Assembly: GCA_013151875.1 (NCBI GenBank)
Contig: JAADHL010000286.1
Coordinates: 1-7,368, forward strand
Direction: 5' to 3'
From: Deltaproteobacteria bacterium
GTDB taxonomy: Bacteria; Myxococcota_A; UBA9042; DTJE01
Length of the DNA: 7,368 bases
The position numbers and the translations under genes are program-made. The notes below the pieces were generated by a model that saw only the letters and a list, made by a program, of their open reading frames with translations, had not been told where the DNA came from and did no database searches. Below, one piece after another: positions 1 to 5,571 of this stretch. Positions within the stretch are counted from its first letter, which is position 1. Each line of letters begins with the position of its first letter.

Positions 1-546
1 GATGCCGACGAGGTCACGGGTGCGTATGCCGCGATTGGTGCCGATTGGGGCGCCAAGGGGCATGAGCGTGGCCGTTCCCGCCTCTTCCAGGCGGCGAGCC
101 AGCACCGGGTCCGCGGGCATATATGGAAGCACGTTGAAACCGTCCTTGACCAGGGTTTCGGCCGCCTTGAGGGTCTCTACCGGATCCGGCAGCAGGTAAT
201 ATGGGTCGGGCGTCACCTCCAGTTTGACCCATGGCTCACAGCCCGCCGCACGGGCCAATCGCGCAATCCGCACGGCTTCCTGGGCATCGCGCGCGCCGCT
301 GGTATTCGGCAGCAGCAGGTACTTTTCGCGATCTATGTGCCTCAGCATGTCGTCGCCCGGGTCGTCGATATCGACCCGCCGCAGCGCGACAGTGACTATT
401 TCGCAGCCCGAGGCCTCCATGGCCGCCAGCATGGCCTCGTTGGACTGGAATTTGCCGGTGCCGACCATGAGGCGCGAATTGAATCGGCGTCCCGCGATTT
501 CGAGAAAATCCGTGGTTTTCGACGCCCCGCCTGGAATGTCAGCCAC
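1..546 (-). CDS. thiG: Thiazole synthase ThiG, C-terminus cut by window edge
   Basis: ThiG condenses 1-deoxy-D-xylulose 5-phosphate, dehydroglycine and the ThiS thiocarboxylate sulfur into the thiazole phosphate of thiamine, in the cytoplasm. The 182 visible residues read as a ThiG TIM barrel. The substrate-binding lysine lies in EPWVKLEV (K108, expected to form the Schiff base with DXP). LPNTSGA is at 79-85 and the phosphate-binding PLGAPIGTNRGI at 163-174. The family is usually about 255-260 residues, so roughly 75 C-terminal residues lie beyond position 1. I chose the GTG at 544-546 because it overlaps the thiS stop by 8 bp and gives a normal-length N-terminus; the next in-frame ATG is inside the barrel. 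It is the last visible gene of the nadA-CDF-thiFSG run and is probably translationally coupled to thiS. Family assignment is confident; the start is inferred. Confidence 0.95.
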   Translation of the reverse strand, partial: MADIPGGASKTTDFLEIAGRRFNSRLMVGTGKFQSNEAMLAAMEASGCEIVTVALRRVDIDDPGDDMLRHIDREKYLLLPNTSGARDAQEAVRIARLARAAGCEPWVKLEVTPDPYYLLPDPVETLKAAETLVKDGFNVLPYMPADPVLARRLEEAGTATLMPLGAPIGTNRGIRTRDLVGI

Positions 547-739
547 CGCCGACGAACCGGATGATTTCAAGATTATCTCCCTCGCGCAGCAGGGTCTTTC
601 CCTGTTCCGCAACATTCAATACCCGTCGATTGAGTTCAACGACGACCCTGTCAGGTTGCAGTTTCAAGAGATCCAGCAACTGGACGATCGTCGTGCCTTG
701 TTCAACATTACGGGTCTCGCCGTTGATTTCCAGTTTCAT
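539..739 (-). CDS. thiS: Sulfur carrier protein ThiS
   Basis: A 66-residue ubiquitin-like protein starting MKLEINGETRN and ending RFVGGG. The C-terminal Gly-Gly is the hallmark of ThiS: ThiF adenylates it, it is converted to a thiocarboxylate, and it delivers sulfur to ThiG for thiazole formation. Length is normal for the family. The ATG at 737-739 overlaps the thiF stop (ATGA, 4 bp), so translation is probably coupled to thiF. At its other end the thiS stop overlaps the GTG start of thiG. A longer same-frame reading upstream (to 946) lies wholly inside thiF and has no ThiS similarity, so it is not the start. Immediate neighbours are its two functional partners, which strengthens the call. 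Confidence 0.95.
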   Translation of the reverse strand: MKLEINGETRNVEQGTTIVQLLDLLKLQPDRVVVELNRRVLNVAEQGKTLLREGDNLEIIRFVGGG

Positions 740-1545
740 TCGGGCTTTTCTCCCAAAAGCAGGCGCAGGACCGCATTGGCCTGATGATTGGCGGCAATGC
801 CTACGCGCGGCGCCATGAGTCCCCTGCCCGGCTCGGCCGCGGATTCGAGGTCCCCAACGATATAGAAGTTGTCGCGAATCCTGTGGGTGCGAATGGCATT
901 GGACGCCAGGTGACCGGCCAACCCGGACGCGGCCACCAGCGGACATCGCGGGCTCTGACGCAGGTGCGCAGCGGCCAACATCGCCTTCTGATCGGGCGCG
1001 TCGAATGCCTCCACCATGACATCGACGCCGTCAAAGACCTCTAGGATGTTTTGCGCATCGATACGCCCGTCAAAGACCTCGATTTCAACATATGGATTGA
1101 TGCGCCGCAGGTTGTCCCTCAGCGCCTCGACCTTCGGCATGCCGATCTGATCGATGAAATACTGCTGGCGATTCAGGTTGGACGGCTCGACCACGTCGAA
1201 GTCGGCGATCACCAGTTGCCCGACTCCCACCCTGGCCAGCGCGACTGCCACGCCGGATCCCAGCCCTCCGGCGCCGGCGATACCGACCCGCCCTCGCGAG
1301 ACGCGGGCATGCACCCCTGGTGTGTGACGCGCCATCATCAGTGTTTCCAGTTGATCGGCGGTGGGGATCACACCGCGTTGAATCATGACGACACTGTCGT
1401 CCGGCTCCAATCGGCGATCCTCGGCCACTGGAAAACCGTTGACGATCAGCAGGTCGGCTTCGGGATGCAAACGGTCGCGCAATCGGCGCAGGGTGGCGCC
1501 TTCCTCGATGCGCATGGGGACTTCATTGAGCCGGATCCCGATCAA
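736..1545 (-). CDS. thiF: ThiS adenylyltransferase, ThiF family-2-like, with N-terminal ubiquitin-like domain
   Basis: An E1-like enzyme expected to adenylate the C-terminal glycine of ThiS with ATP. Using the 269-residue product: residues about 2-60 resemble a ThiS-type beta-grasp domain, but without a free Gly-Gly end. The Rossmann part then has GAGGLGS (91-97), ADFD (114-117), NLNRQ with the conserved Arg (123-127) and MPK (136-138). It lacks the CxxC zinc pairs of E. coli-type ThiF, and only one cysteine (C201, in SPRCPL) is present, so it fits the shorter family-2 ThiF better than the E. coli type. I prefer the TTG at 1543-1545 because GGGGA sits 9 nt upstream and it leads straight into the ubiquitin-like domain. 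A second TTG at 1564-1566 would add 7 residues but has no ribosome binding site. The stop overlaps the thiS start. Sulfur-relay details for this subtype are not inferable here. Confidence 0.88.
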   Translation of the reverse strand: MIGIRLNEVPMRIEEGATLRRLRDRLHPEADLLIVNGFPVAEDRRLEPDDSVVMIQRGVIPTADQLETLMMARHTPGVHARVSRGRVGIAGAGGLGSGVAVALARVGVGQLVIADFDVVEPSNLNRQQYFIDQIGMPKVEALRDNLRRINPYVEIEVFDGRIDAQNILEVFDGVDVMVEAFDAPDQKAMLAAAHLRQSPRCPLVAASGLAGHLASNAIRTHRIRDNFYIVGDLESAAEPGRGLMAPRVGIAANHQANAVLRLLLGEKPE

Positions 1546-1578
1546 CCGCAGCGTTCCCCGAAACAAGGCCGGGTTTAA

Positions 1579-1596
1579 TCAGCCAATGTCCATCAT
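1579..1596 (-). other. Five-codon mini-ORF upstream of and in frame with thiF
   Basis: Reading leftward, AGGAC (complement of 1601-1605) is followed by TTTT and two ATG codons (1594-1596 and 1591-1593), then Asp-Ile-Gly and TGA (1579-1581). The reading frame continues without further stop into thiF, whose likely TTG start is 33 nt further on. The ribosome binding site is better than that of thiF. It could be a translated leader that lets ribosomes reinitiate on thiF, or the original thiF start separated by a nonsense change (TGG to TGA), or chance. I see no attenuator hairpin and no thiamine riboswitch. Confidence 0.3.
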
Positions 1597-1635
1597 AAAA
1601 GTCCTGTTCAAGCTAGCAGCGGCCGGGCAGCAAAG

Positions 1636-2532
1636 TCAATAGTCCGGCCCACGTCTTTCCGGCTCGATGTGAACGGTCACGCCGATAACGCGCTCGGAAT
1701 TGTTCCGGACGCTCGCCTCTACCCTCGAAGCGATATCATGGCCCTGTTTTACCGTCAGGTCCGGATTCACCATCACGTGGACATCCATCGACACCTTTCC
1801 ACCGACCTGACGCGCCCTCATCGCATGGAAATCCCGCACCCCGTCCGTTCGCGAAATGGCTTCGCGAATGCCCGCAAGGGTCTTTTCGTCCGGGGCCCGA
1901 TCCACAAGCTCCGAGGATGCGCTCCTGATGGTCTGAACACCCACCCACACCAGGAACGTCGCCAGAACCAGGGCAACGACATGGTCCAGAAAGGCCCACT
2001 GCGGCCCTCCGATCATCACCGCGCTCAGGCCGACCGCCACCGCTATGGACGAAAACGCGTCCGTTCTATGGTGCCAGGCATTGGCCATGATTGCTGGATC
2101 ACCCGAACGGCGACCAATGATCCGTGTGATTTGATAGAGGGTTTCCTTTGACGCAATCGATACAAGCGCGACCGCGAGAGGCACCATGGCGTCAACGTCG
2201 TCGTTCCTTGCGCGCAGCGTGGTCACGGCCTCATACGCTATCCACGCGGCGGCGATCACCAGCATCGCCCCCACGAACAATGCGGTAAGGGTGCTGACCC
2301 TGAGGTGCCCGAAAGGGTGGTCCTCGTCCGCGGGCCTTCGCGAAACACGCAGGCCCAGCAGCACGGCGAAATCCGTGATCAGATCGGACAGGCTATGGAT
2401 CCCGTCGGCAAGTATGGACTGGCTGTGGAACATGACCCCAGCGGATATCTTGCCTGCCCCGAGGACGGTGTTTATGGCCACTCCGGCCCAGGTGACGCCA
2501 ATGGGTGACATTTTCAGACGAGTGGATCCCAT
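1636..2532 (-). CDS. Cation diffusion facilitator (CDF) family metal efflux transporter
   Basis: A 298-residue inner-membrane metal/proton antiporter of the CDF family, with six predicted transmembrane segments (roughly 12-33, 38-62, 80-102, 115-135, 150-175, 182-203) and a cytoplasmic ferredoxin-like domain from about 211 to the end. TM2 carries ADGIHSLSD, giving H46 and D50. TM5 carries AWHHRTD, giving H154 and D158. This His/Asp pairing in both helices is the arrangement known from zinc-type CDFs such as ZitB, so zinc (or a similar divalent metal) is the likeliest substrate. The conserved loop HPFGH follows TM2 (72-76), and the C-terminal domain has several histidines (235, 252, 265, 288). 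Start is ATG at 2530-2532 with GAGAAAA upstream. It begins 26 bp after the nadA stop, so it is probably in the same transcript. Substrate is inferred from motifs only. Confidence 0.93.
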   Translation of the reverse strand: MGSTRLKMSPIGVTWAGVAINTVLGAGKISAGVMFHSQSILADGIHSLSDLITDFAVLLGLRVSRRPADEDHPFGHLRVSTLTALFVGAMLVIAAAWIAYEAVTTLRARNDDVDAMVPLAVALVSIASKETLYQITRIIGRRSGDPAIMANAWHHRTDAFSSIAVAVGLSAVMIGGPQWAFLDHVVALVLATFLVWVGVQTIRSASSELVDRAPDEKTLAGIREAISRTDGVRDFHAMRARQVGGKVSMDVHVMVNPDLTVKQGHDIASRVEASVRNNSERVIGVTVHIEPERRGPDY

Positions 2533-2558
2533 AAGGACATTTTCTCACGATGATGGGG

Positions 2559-3668
2559 CTACTCGCAACGCTCCGACGATTCGCCGAGGTTCGAGTGAGG
2601 CTTCAACGGATCCGCGCCTTTCCGGGTCAGCTCGAACATCCTCTCGATCGACCTCAGAGCGGGCACGCGGACATCCTCCGGGACCTCGATGACCTGTTCG
2701 GGCCGGGGCTCCTCCAGGACCTGAAGGACCTTGCGCAGGTCCACCCTCTTCATGTGGGGGCACAACGAGCACGTACCGATGAATTCCTTGTCCGGAAACT
2801 CGACCTTCAGCCGGTCGCTGAGGCCGCACTCGGTCACCAGCATGAAGCGCTTCTGCTCGGGAGGGCTATCCCTCACGTAGCGGATCATGTCCCCCGTGCC
2901 GCCCGCCAGGTCCGCCAGTTCCACGACATCGGCCCTGCTTTCGGTATGCACCAGCATCCTGGCGTCGGGATAGGTGTCCTTCCAGGCCAGGGCGGTCTCT
3001 TTCTCGAAGGTTTCGTGAACGATGCACCTGCCGTCGTAATGGTGGATCCGCTTCGTCGTCATCCGGGCAATGTTTCCCGCCATGAACCTGTCGGGCAGGA
3101 ACACTATCTCGTCCTCGTCCACGCCCTCTACAATGGACATGGCGTTGGCGCTGGTGCACACGACGTCGCATTCAGCCTTCACCTCGGCGGAGGTGTTCAC
3201 GTAGCAGACGAATGCGGCATCGGGGTGTCGGCTTCGCATCTCCCTCACCTGCTCCCCGGTTATCGACTCGCTGAGCGAGCAACCCGCGTCCGGCGCGGGC
3301 AGCAGGACGGTCTTTCCAGGGGACAGGGTCTTTGCGGTCTCGGCCATGAACCGCACTCCGCAGAACACGATTACGTCGGCGTCGGTGTCGCGTGCCTGTT
3401 CGGACAGGGCCAGCGAGTCTCCCCTGAAGTCCGCAATCCCGAACTGGATGTCGGGGGTCTGGTAGCTGTGGGCCAGTATTACCGCGTTCTTCCGCTTGGC
3501 GAGTTCACGTATCTTGAGGGTGATCGGCGCGTAGAATTCGCACTCGCCCCGGCTCCAGCCGACCTTTGCCAGCCGCGCCAGCAATCGGTCGGCCTCGGCC
3601 TCAATCAGTTTGTCCGTACCGCCGTTCACGGGTAGAATGTAGTCACGCGGGACCTGCCCGTCAAACAT
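2559..3668 (-). CDS. nadA: Quinolinate synthase NadA
   Basis: NadA condenses iminoaspartate with dihydroxyacetone phosphate to quinolinate in de novo NAD synthesis and needs an oxygen-sensitive [4Fe-4S] cluster. In the 369-residue product, substrate residues H67 and Y69 lie in ILAHSYQ. The three cluster cysteines align with E. coli C113, C200 and C297: C130 in AGCSLS, C215 in GRCIVHE, and C303 in GTCSLCPHM. VFCGVRFMAETAK (101-113) is also typical. The protein belongs to the longer class with an N-terminal extension before the first barrel. The ATG at 3666-3668 has no Shine-Dalgarno; a GTG at 3627-3629 would shorten it by 13 residues and is a real alternative. It leads the leftward gene run (CDF, thiF, thiS, thiG). 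Its start lies only 21 bp from the divergent selW start, so each gene's promoter must lie inside or at the edge of the other. nadB and nadC are not in the window. Confidence 0.95.
   Translation of the reverse strand: MFDGQVPRDYILPVNGGTDKLIEAEADRLLARLAKVGWSRGECEFYAPITLKIRELAKRKNAVILAHSYQTPDIQFGIADFRGDSLALSEQARDTDADVIVFCGVRFMAETAKTLSPGKTVLLPAPDAGCSLSESITGEQVREMRSRHPDAAFVCYVNTSAEVKAECDVVCTSANAMSIVEGVDEDEIVFLPDRFMAGNIARMTTKRIHHYDGRCIVHETFEKETALAWKDTYPDARMLVHTESRADVVELADLAGGTGDMIRYVRDSPPEQKRFMLVTECGLSDRLKVEFPDKEFIGTCSLCPHMKRVDLRKVLQVLEEPRPEQVIEVPEDVRVPALRSIERMFELTRKGADPLKPHSNLGESSERCE
3610..3638 (+). promoter_or_regulatory. Candidate sigma70-type promoter for selW
   Basis: The -35-like TTGTCC (3610-3615) and -10-like TAGAAT (3633-3638) are separated by exactly 17 bp. 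The hexamers match the consensus at 4/6 and 5/6 positions. Transcription would start near 3645, leaving a leader of about 45 nt before the selW ATG. The whole promoter lies within the first codons of the opposite-strand nadA gene. Seen by eye only; the match is good but untested. Confidence 0.5.
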
Positions 3669-3675
3669 TTACGCA

Positions 3676-3682
3676 GAGGAGG
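3676..3682 (+). promoter_or_regulatory. Strong ribosome binding site of selW
   Basis: GAGGAGG lies 7 nt before the ATG at 3690-3692. This near-perfect Shine-Dalgarno decides the start and is a key argument that translation begins upstream of the in-frame TGA rather than at the TTG at 3729, which has no comparable site. Confidence 0.85.
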
Positions 3683-3689
3683 CCGATAT

Positions 3690-3917
3690 ATGAAGGTAAA
3701 AATCACTTATTGCACCGCTTGAAACTATTTGCCGAGGGCCGCCGGTCTGGCGGCTGAAATCAAGAATCGTTTTTCCGTCACTCCGGAGCTGGTTCGCGGG
3801 TCCGGCGGGATTTTCGATGTCGAGAAGGACGGCGTGATGGTCTTTTCAAAGCATCAAATGGGCCGCTTTCCAGAAAACGACGAGGTCCTGCAACTCCTGG
3901 CATCGGATGGTCGGTAG
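3690..3917 (+). CDS. selW: SelW/Rdx-family selenoprotein with CxxU redox motif (TGA = Sec at 3720-3722)
   Basis: A 75-residue thioredoxin-like-fold protein of the SelT/SelW/SelH (Rdx) family, presumed to be a small cytoplasmic thiol/selenol redox protein; the exact substrate is unknown for the family. It begins MKVKITYCTA, then TGA as selenocysteine at residue 11, giving the C8-T-A-U11 active site, followed by NYLPRAAGLAAEI. Family motifs continue without a break after the TGA: GSGGIFDV (37-44), SK (53-54) and GRFP (58-61). The length is normal for bacterial SelW-like proteins. The start is fixed by the GAGGAGG ribosome binding site, and a SECIS-like hairpin follows the TGA. A conventional gene finder would call only a 62-residue fragment from TTG 3729, which loses the first strand and the whole active site, or nothing at all. 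The gene is divergent from nadA (21 bp between starts) and ends 5 bp before the -35 box of the parA promoter. No selenocysteine machinery (selA, selB, selC, selD) is in the window. Confidence 0.93.
3737..3755 (+). promoter_or_regulatory. Bacterial SECIS-like hairpin after the selW UGA codon
   Basis: GCCGCC (3738-3743) pairs with GGCGGC (3749-3754), with a possible extra G-U pair outside, closing the five-base loop GGUCU (3744-3748). The same loop, whose G and U bases are needed for SelB recognition, occurs in the E. coli fdhF SECIS element. There are 21 nt between the UGA and the loop, against 18 in fdhF, within the range accepted for bacterial SECIS elements. The hairpin lies inside the coding sequence, as bacterial elements do, in the segment encoding RAAGLAAE. 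Confidence 0.8.
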
Positions 3918-3922
3918 TTTCT

Positions 3923-3951
3923 TTGACGCCTGCCCCAAACCGTCCTAATAT
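3923..3951 (+). promoter_or_regulatory. Candidate sigma70-type promoter for the parA-tetR pair
   Basis: TTGACG (3923-3928) and TAATAT (3946-3951) are separated by exactly 17 bp, matching the consensus at 5/6 and 4/6 positions. It lies 5 bp after the selW stop and gives a short leader before the parA ATG at 3982. A weak inverted repeat, CCGT (3940-3943) and ACGG (3956-3959), straddles the -10 box. It could be an operator for the downstream TetR-family protein, but the arms are only 4 bp. Confidence 0.6.
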
Positions 3952-3981
3952 CCTTACGGAATCCAGTTATGGAGGTGGCCC

Positions 3982-4851
3982 ATGACGCCATCCCTGACGC
4001 GCAGGCTCAAGCGTATGGCCGGTCTGGAAAACCACGACCGGACCTCATCAGGCGCCATGATCCTCGCCGTTGCCGCTCAGAAGGGCGGTGTCGGAAAGAC
4101 CACGACCGCGGTGAACATGGCCACGGCGGCCGCCAGGTATCACGAGCTGCGGACCCTCCTGGTGGACCTGGACGGCCAGGGTCATGTGGCCAGGGCCCTG
4201 GCCTCGCAGTACGAAAACGGCGAACCGGTGAGCCTGTCCGACATCCTCCTGGGACACGGTCGCGACCTGTCCGAGATCGTGCACGCCACCCGGATTGAAA
4301 ACCTGTACGTGACCCCTTCAGACAAGGGACTCGCCGCCACCGAAGGCATCCTGGCCGGTCGGATAGGCAAGGAATTCCTGCTCAGGACCGCGATGCGCAA
4401 GGCCCGGGACAGGTTCGACCTGATTGTGCTGGACTGTCCACCCAACCTCGGCAACCTGACCCTCAACGCCCTTTCCGCGGCGGACGCCTGTCTGGTCCCT
4501 TGCGACATGAGCGTCCTGGCCCTGTCAGGAGTGGCGGACCTGTTGACCGTGGTCGAGACGATCCAGGAACGACTTGGTCACGGGATCCGTCTGGCCGGAA
4601 TCCTGCCCACGCGGGTCGACCGCAGGAACCGCAAGGTCACCGAGGCCGTGATGAGCGGGCTGGAGGACACGTACGGAGGACTGGTCTGCGCCACCAGCAT
4701 CCCAGTCAACAGTTCGCTGGCCAGGGCCCAGATGGAAGGGGTTTCGGTCTTCGACTTCGACGAAAAATCTAAGGGCGCCCTGGCCTATCGTGACCTGACG
4801 GCAGAGGTGATTGACAAGATGCGTTCCATGAATCCAGAACCGGGCCGGTGA
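3982..4851 (+). CDS. ParA/Soj/MinD-superfamily ATPase, orphan (no ParB)
   Basis: A 289-residue deviant-Walker P-loop ATPase. Proteins of this family bind DNA or membrane in the ATP form and position plasmids, chromosomes or protein cargo. KGGVGKTTT starts at the signature lysine K34. The switch I region reads VDLDGQG (61-67), with Gly in place of the usual Pro of DxDPQG. Walker B is LIVLDCPPNLGNLT (147-160, D151). The C-terminal half has the usual ParA layout. About 25 residues precede the ATPase core (basic RRLKR at 7-11), too short for the helix-turn-helix domain of plasmid P1-type ParA. Start ATG 3982 has GGAGG 6 nt upstream; ATG 4057 just before the core is possible but has a weaker site. 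No ParB gene or parS-like 16-bp palindrome is seen. The next gene, a TetR-type regulator, is 7 bp downstream. The cargo is unknown. Confidence 0.9.
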   Translation: MTPSLTRRLKRMAGLENHDRTSSGAMILAVAAQKGGVGKTTTAVNMATAAARYHELRTLLVDLDGQGHVARALASQYENGEPVSLSDILLGHGRDLSEIVHATRIENLYVTPSDKGLAATEGILAGRIGKEFLLRTAMRKARDRFDLIVLDCPPNLGNLTLNALSAADACLVPCDMSVLALSGVADLLTVVETIQERLGHGIRLAGILPTRVDRRNRKVTEAVMSGLEDTYGGLVCATSIPVNSSLARAQMEGVSVFDFDEKSKGALAYRDLTAEVIDKMRSMNPEPGR

Positions 4852-4858
4852 TAGAGCA

Positions 4859-5470
4859 TTGCTAAGGGAACACCGCAGACAACAGATACTGGAAAGCGCA
4901 AAAAAGGTGTTTGCCGCCAAGGGGTATCACGCCACCGGCGTGGCGGACATCATCAAGGACTGCGGCATAGCCAGGGGCACCTTCTACCTCTATTTCGGTA
5001 GCAAACGCAACGTGTTCGAGACCATTCTGGACGCGTTTCTGGAACTGCTGAAGGAACGGATACCCAGAATCGACGAAACCGTCGGAATTGAGGGCATCAA
5101 AAAGCAGATACACGACAACGTGACCGGGGTGCTTTCCGCGTACGCCGAAAACCCGGACATGGCCCGGATACTGCTGAACGAGGCCGTTGGCCTGGACAAG
5201 GAATTCGACCGCAAGTTGTGGGACTTCTACAAGGACTTCCTGGGCCTCATCGAGGACGCCCTGGTGCTGGGACAGGAAATGGGCATCGTGCGCCCCCTCG
5301 ACACCCGCATCATTGCCGCGTCGATCCACGGTTCGATGCAGGAGGTGGTCAGGCGCGTGCTGCACGGTCGCTTCGACATGGACCTGGACCAGGTGGTGGA
5401 AGAAATCCTGGCCTACAACATACGCGCCCTGTTCGTGCCTGAATTGGTCGAGGCCTGGGACAGGCTTTAA
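4859..5470 (+). CDS. TetR/AcrR-family transcriptional regulator
   Basis: A 203-residue one-component regulator. The N-terminal DNA-binding domain covers about residues 5-52, with the helix-turn-helix at GVADIIKDCGIARGTFYLYF (27-46), a near-textbook TetR signature. The rest is an all-helical ligand-binding and dimerisation domain whose ligand cannot be inferred. The start is TTG at 4859-4861: it is the only usual start codon between the preceding in-frame stop (4829-4831) and the helix-turn-helix. GGTGA (4847-4851), overlapping the parA stop, serves as ribosome binding site with a 7-nt spacer. Translation is therefore probably coupled to the ParA gene. It may repress the shared promoter at 3923-3951. 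No efflux pump or enzyme follows; the next gene is convergent, so its target is either its own operon or distant. Confidence 0.92.
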   Translation: MLREHRRQQILESAKKVFAAKGYHATGVADIIKDCGIARGTFYLYFGSKRNVFETILDAFLELLKERIPRIDETVGIEGIKKQIHDNVTGVLSAYAENPDMARILLNEAVGLDKEFDRKLWDFYKDFLGLIEDALVLGQEMGIVRPLDTRIIAASIHGSMQEVVRRVLHGRFDMDLDQVVEEILAYNIRALFVPELVEAWDRL

Positions 5471-5571
5471 GACCTATCCAAAAACTACGAACCTGCTCCA
5501 CCGGGCCGCCCCGCACTTTCGGCCGCTTCAAGAGAAGCGGTCATGCCGAGAACACTCCAAGTGCCATTGGA
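5471..5571. other. Intergenic region between convergent genes
   Basis: These 101 bp separate the tetR stop from the stop of the opposite-strand Cys-rich gene. Apart from the hairpin at 5521-5542 I see no gene, promoter or RNA in it. Confidence 0.7.
5521..5542. terminator. Candidate bidirectional 3'-end hairpin
   Basis: GGCCGCTTC (5521-5529) and GAAGCGGTC (5534-5542) form a 9-bp stem (one G-U pair in the plus-strand RNA) around the loop AAGA, between two convergent genes. No T-run follows on either strand, so it is not a classical intrinsic terminator; it may act as an mRNA 3' stabiliser or a U-less terminator. Confidence 0.4.

Noticed and set aside
1051..1578. Plus-strand ORF opposite thiF
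   Set aside because: Antisense to a well-supported ThiF; the translation shows no family motif.
1567..1635. Thiamine pyrophosphate riboswitch upstream of thiF
   Set aside because: The gap is too short and lacks the conserved CTGAGA and ACCTGAT-type elements.
1610..1639. Minus-strand promoter between the CDF gene and thiF (TTGACT, 18 bp, TAGCTT)
   Set aside because: The -35 box is fair but the -10 matches only 3 of 6 positions; not strong enough to call.
2550..3635. Long plus-strand ORF (361 codons) opposite nadA
   Set aside because: Shadow frame of a high-GC gene; no recognisable motif, while the minus strand gives a clear NadA with all cluster cysteines.
3729..3917. A 62-residue ORF starting at TTG 3729
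   Set aside because: It is the downstream part of the selW gene; the ribosome binding site, ATG and CxxU motif upstream of the TGA show the true start is 3690.
5521..5542. Classical intrinsic terminator after tetR
   Set aside because: The stem is good but no T-run follows on either strand, so it is listed only as a candidate hairpin.
3918..5571. A parS centromere site or ParB partner for the ParA gene
   Set aside because: No GTTTCACGTGAAAC-like palindrome and no ParB-like ORF could be found around the gene.
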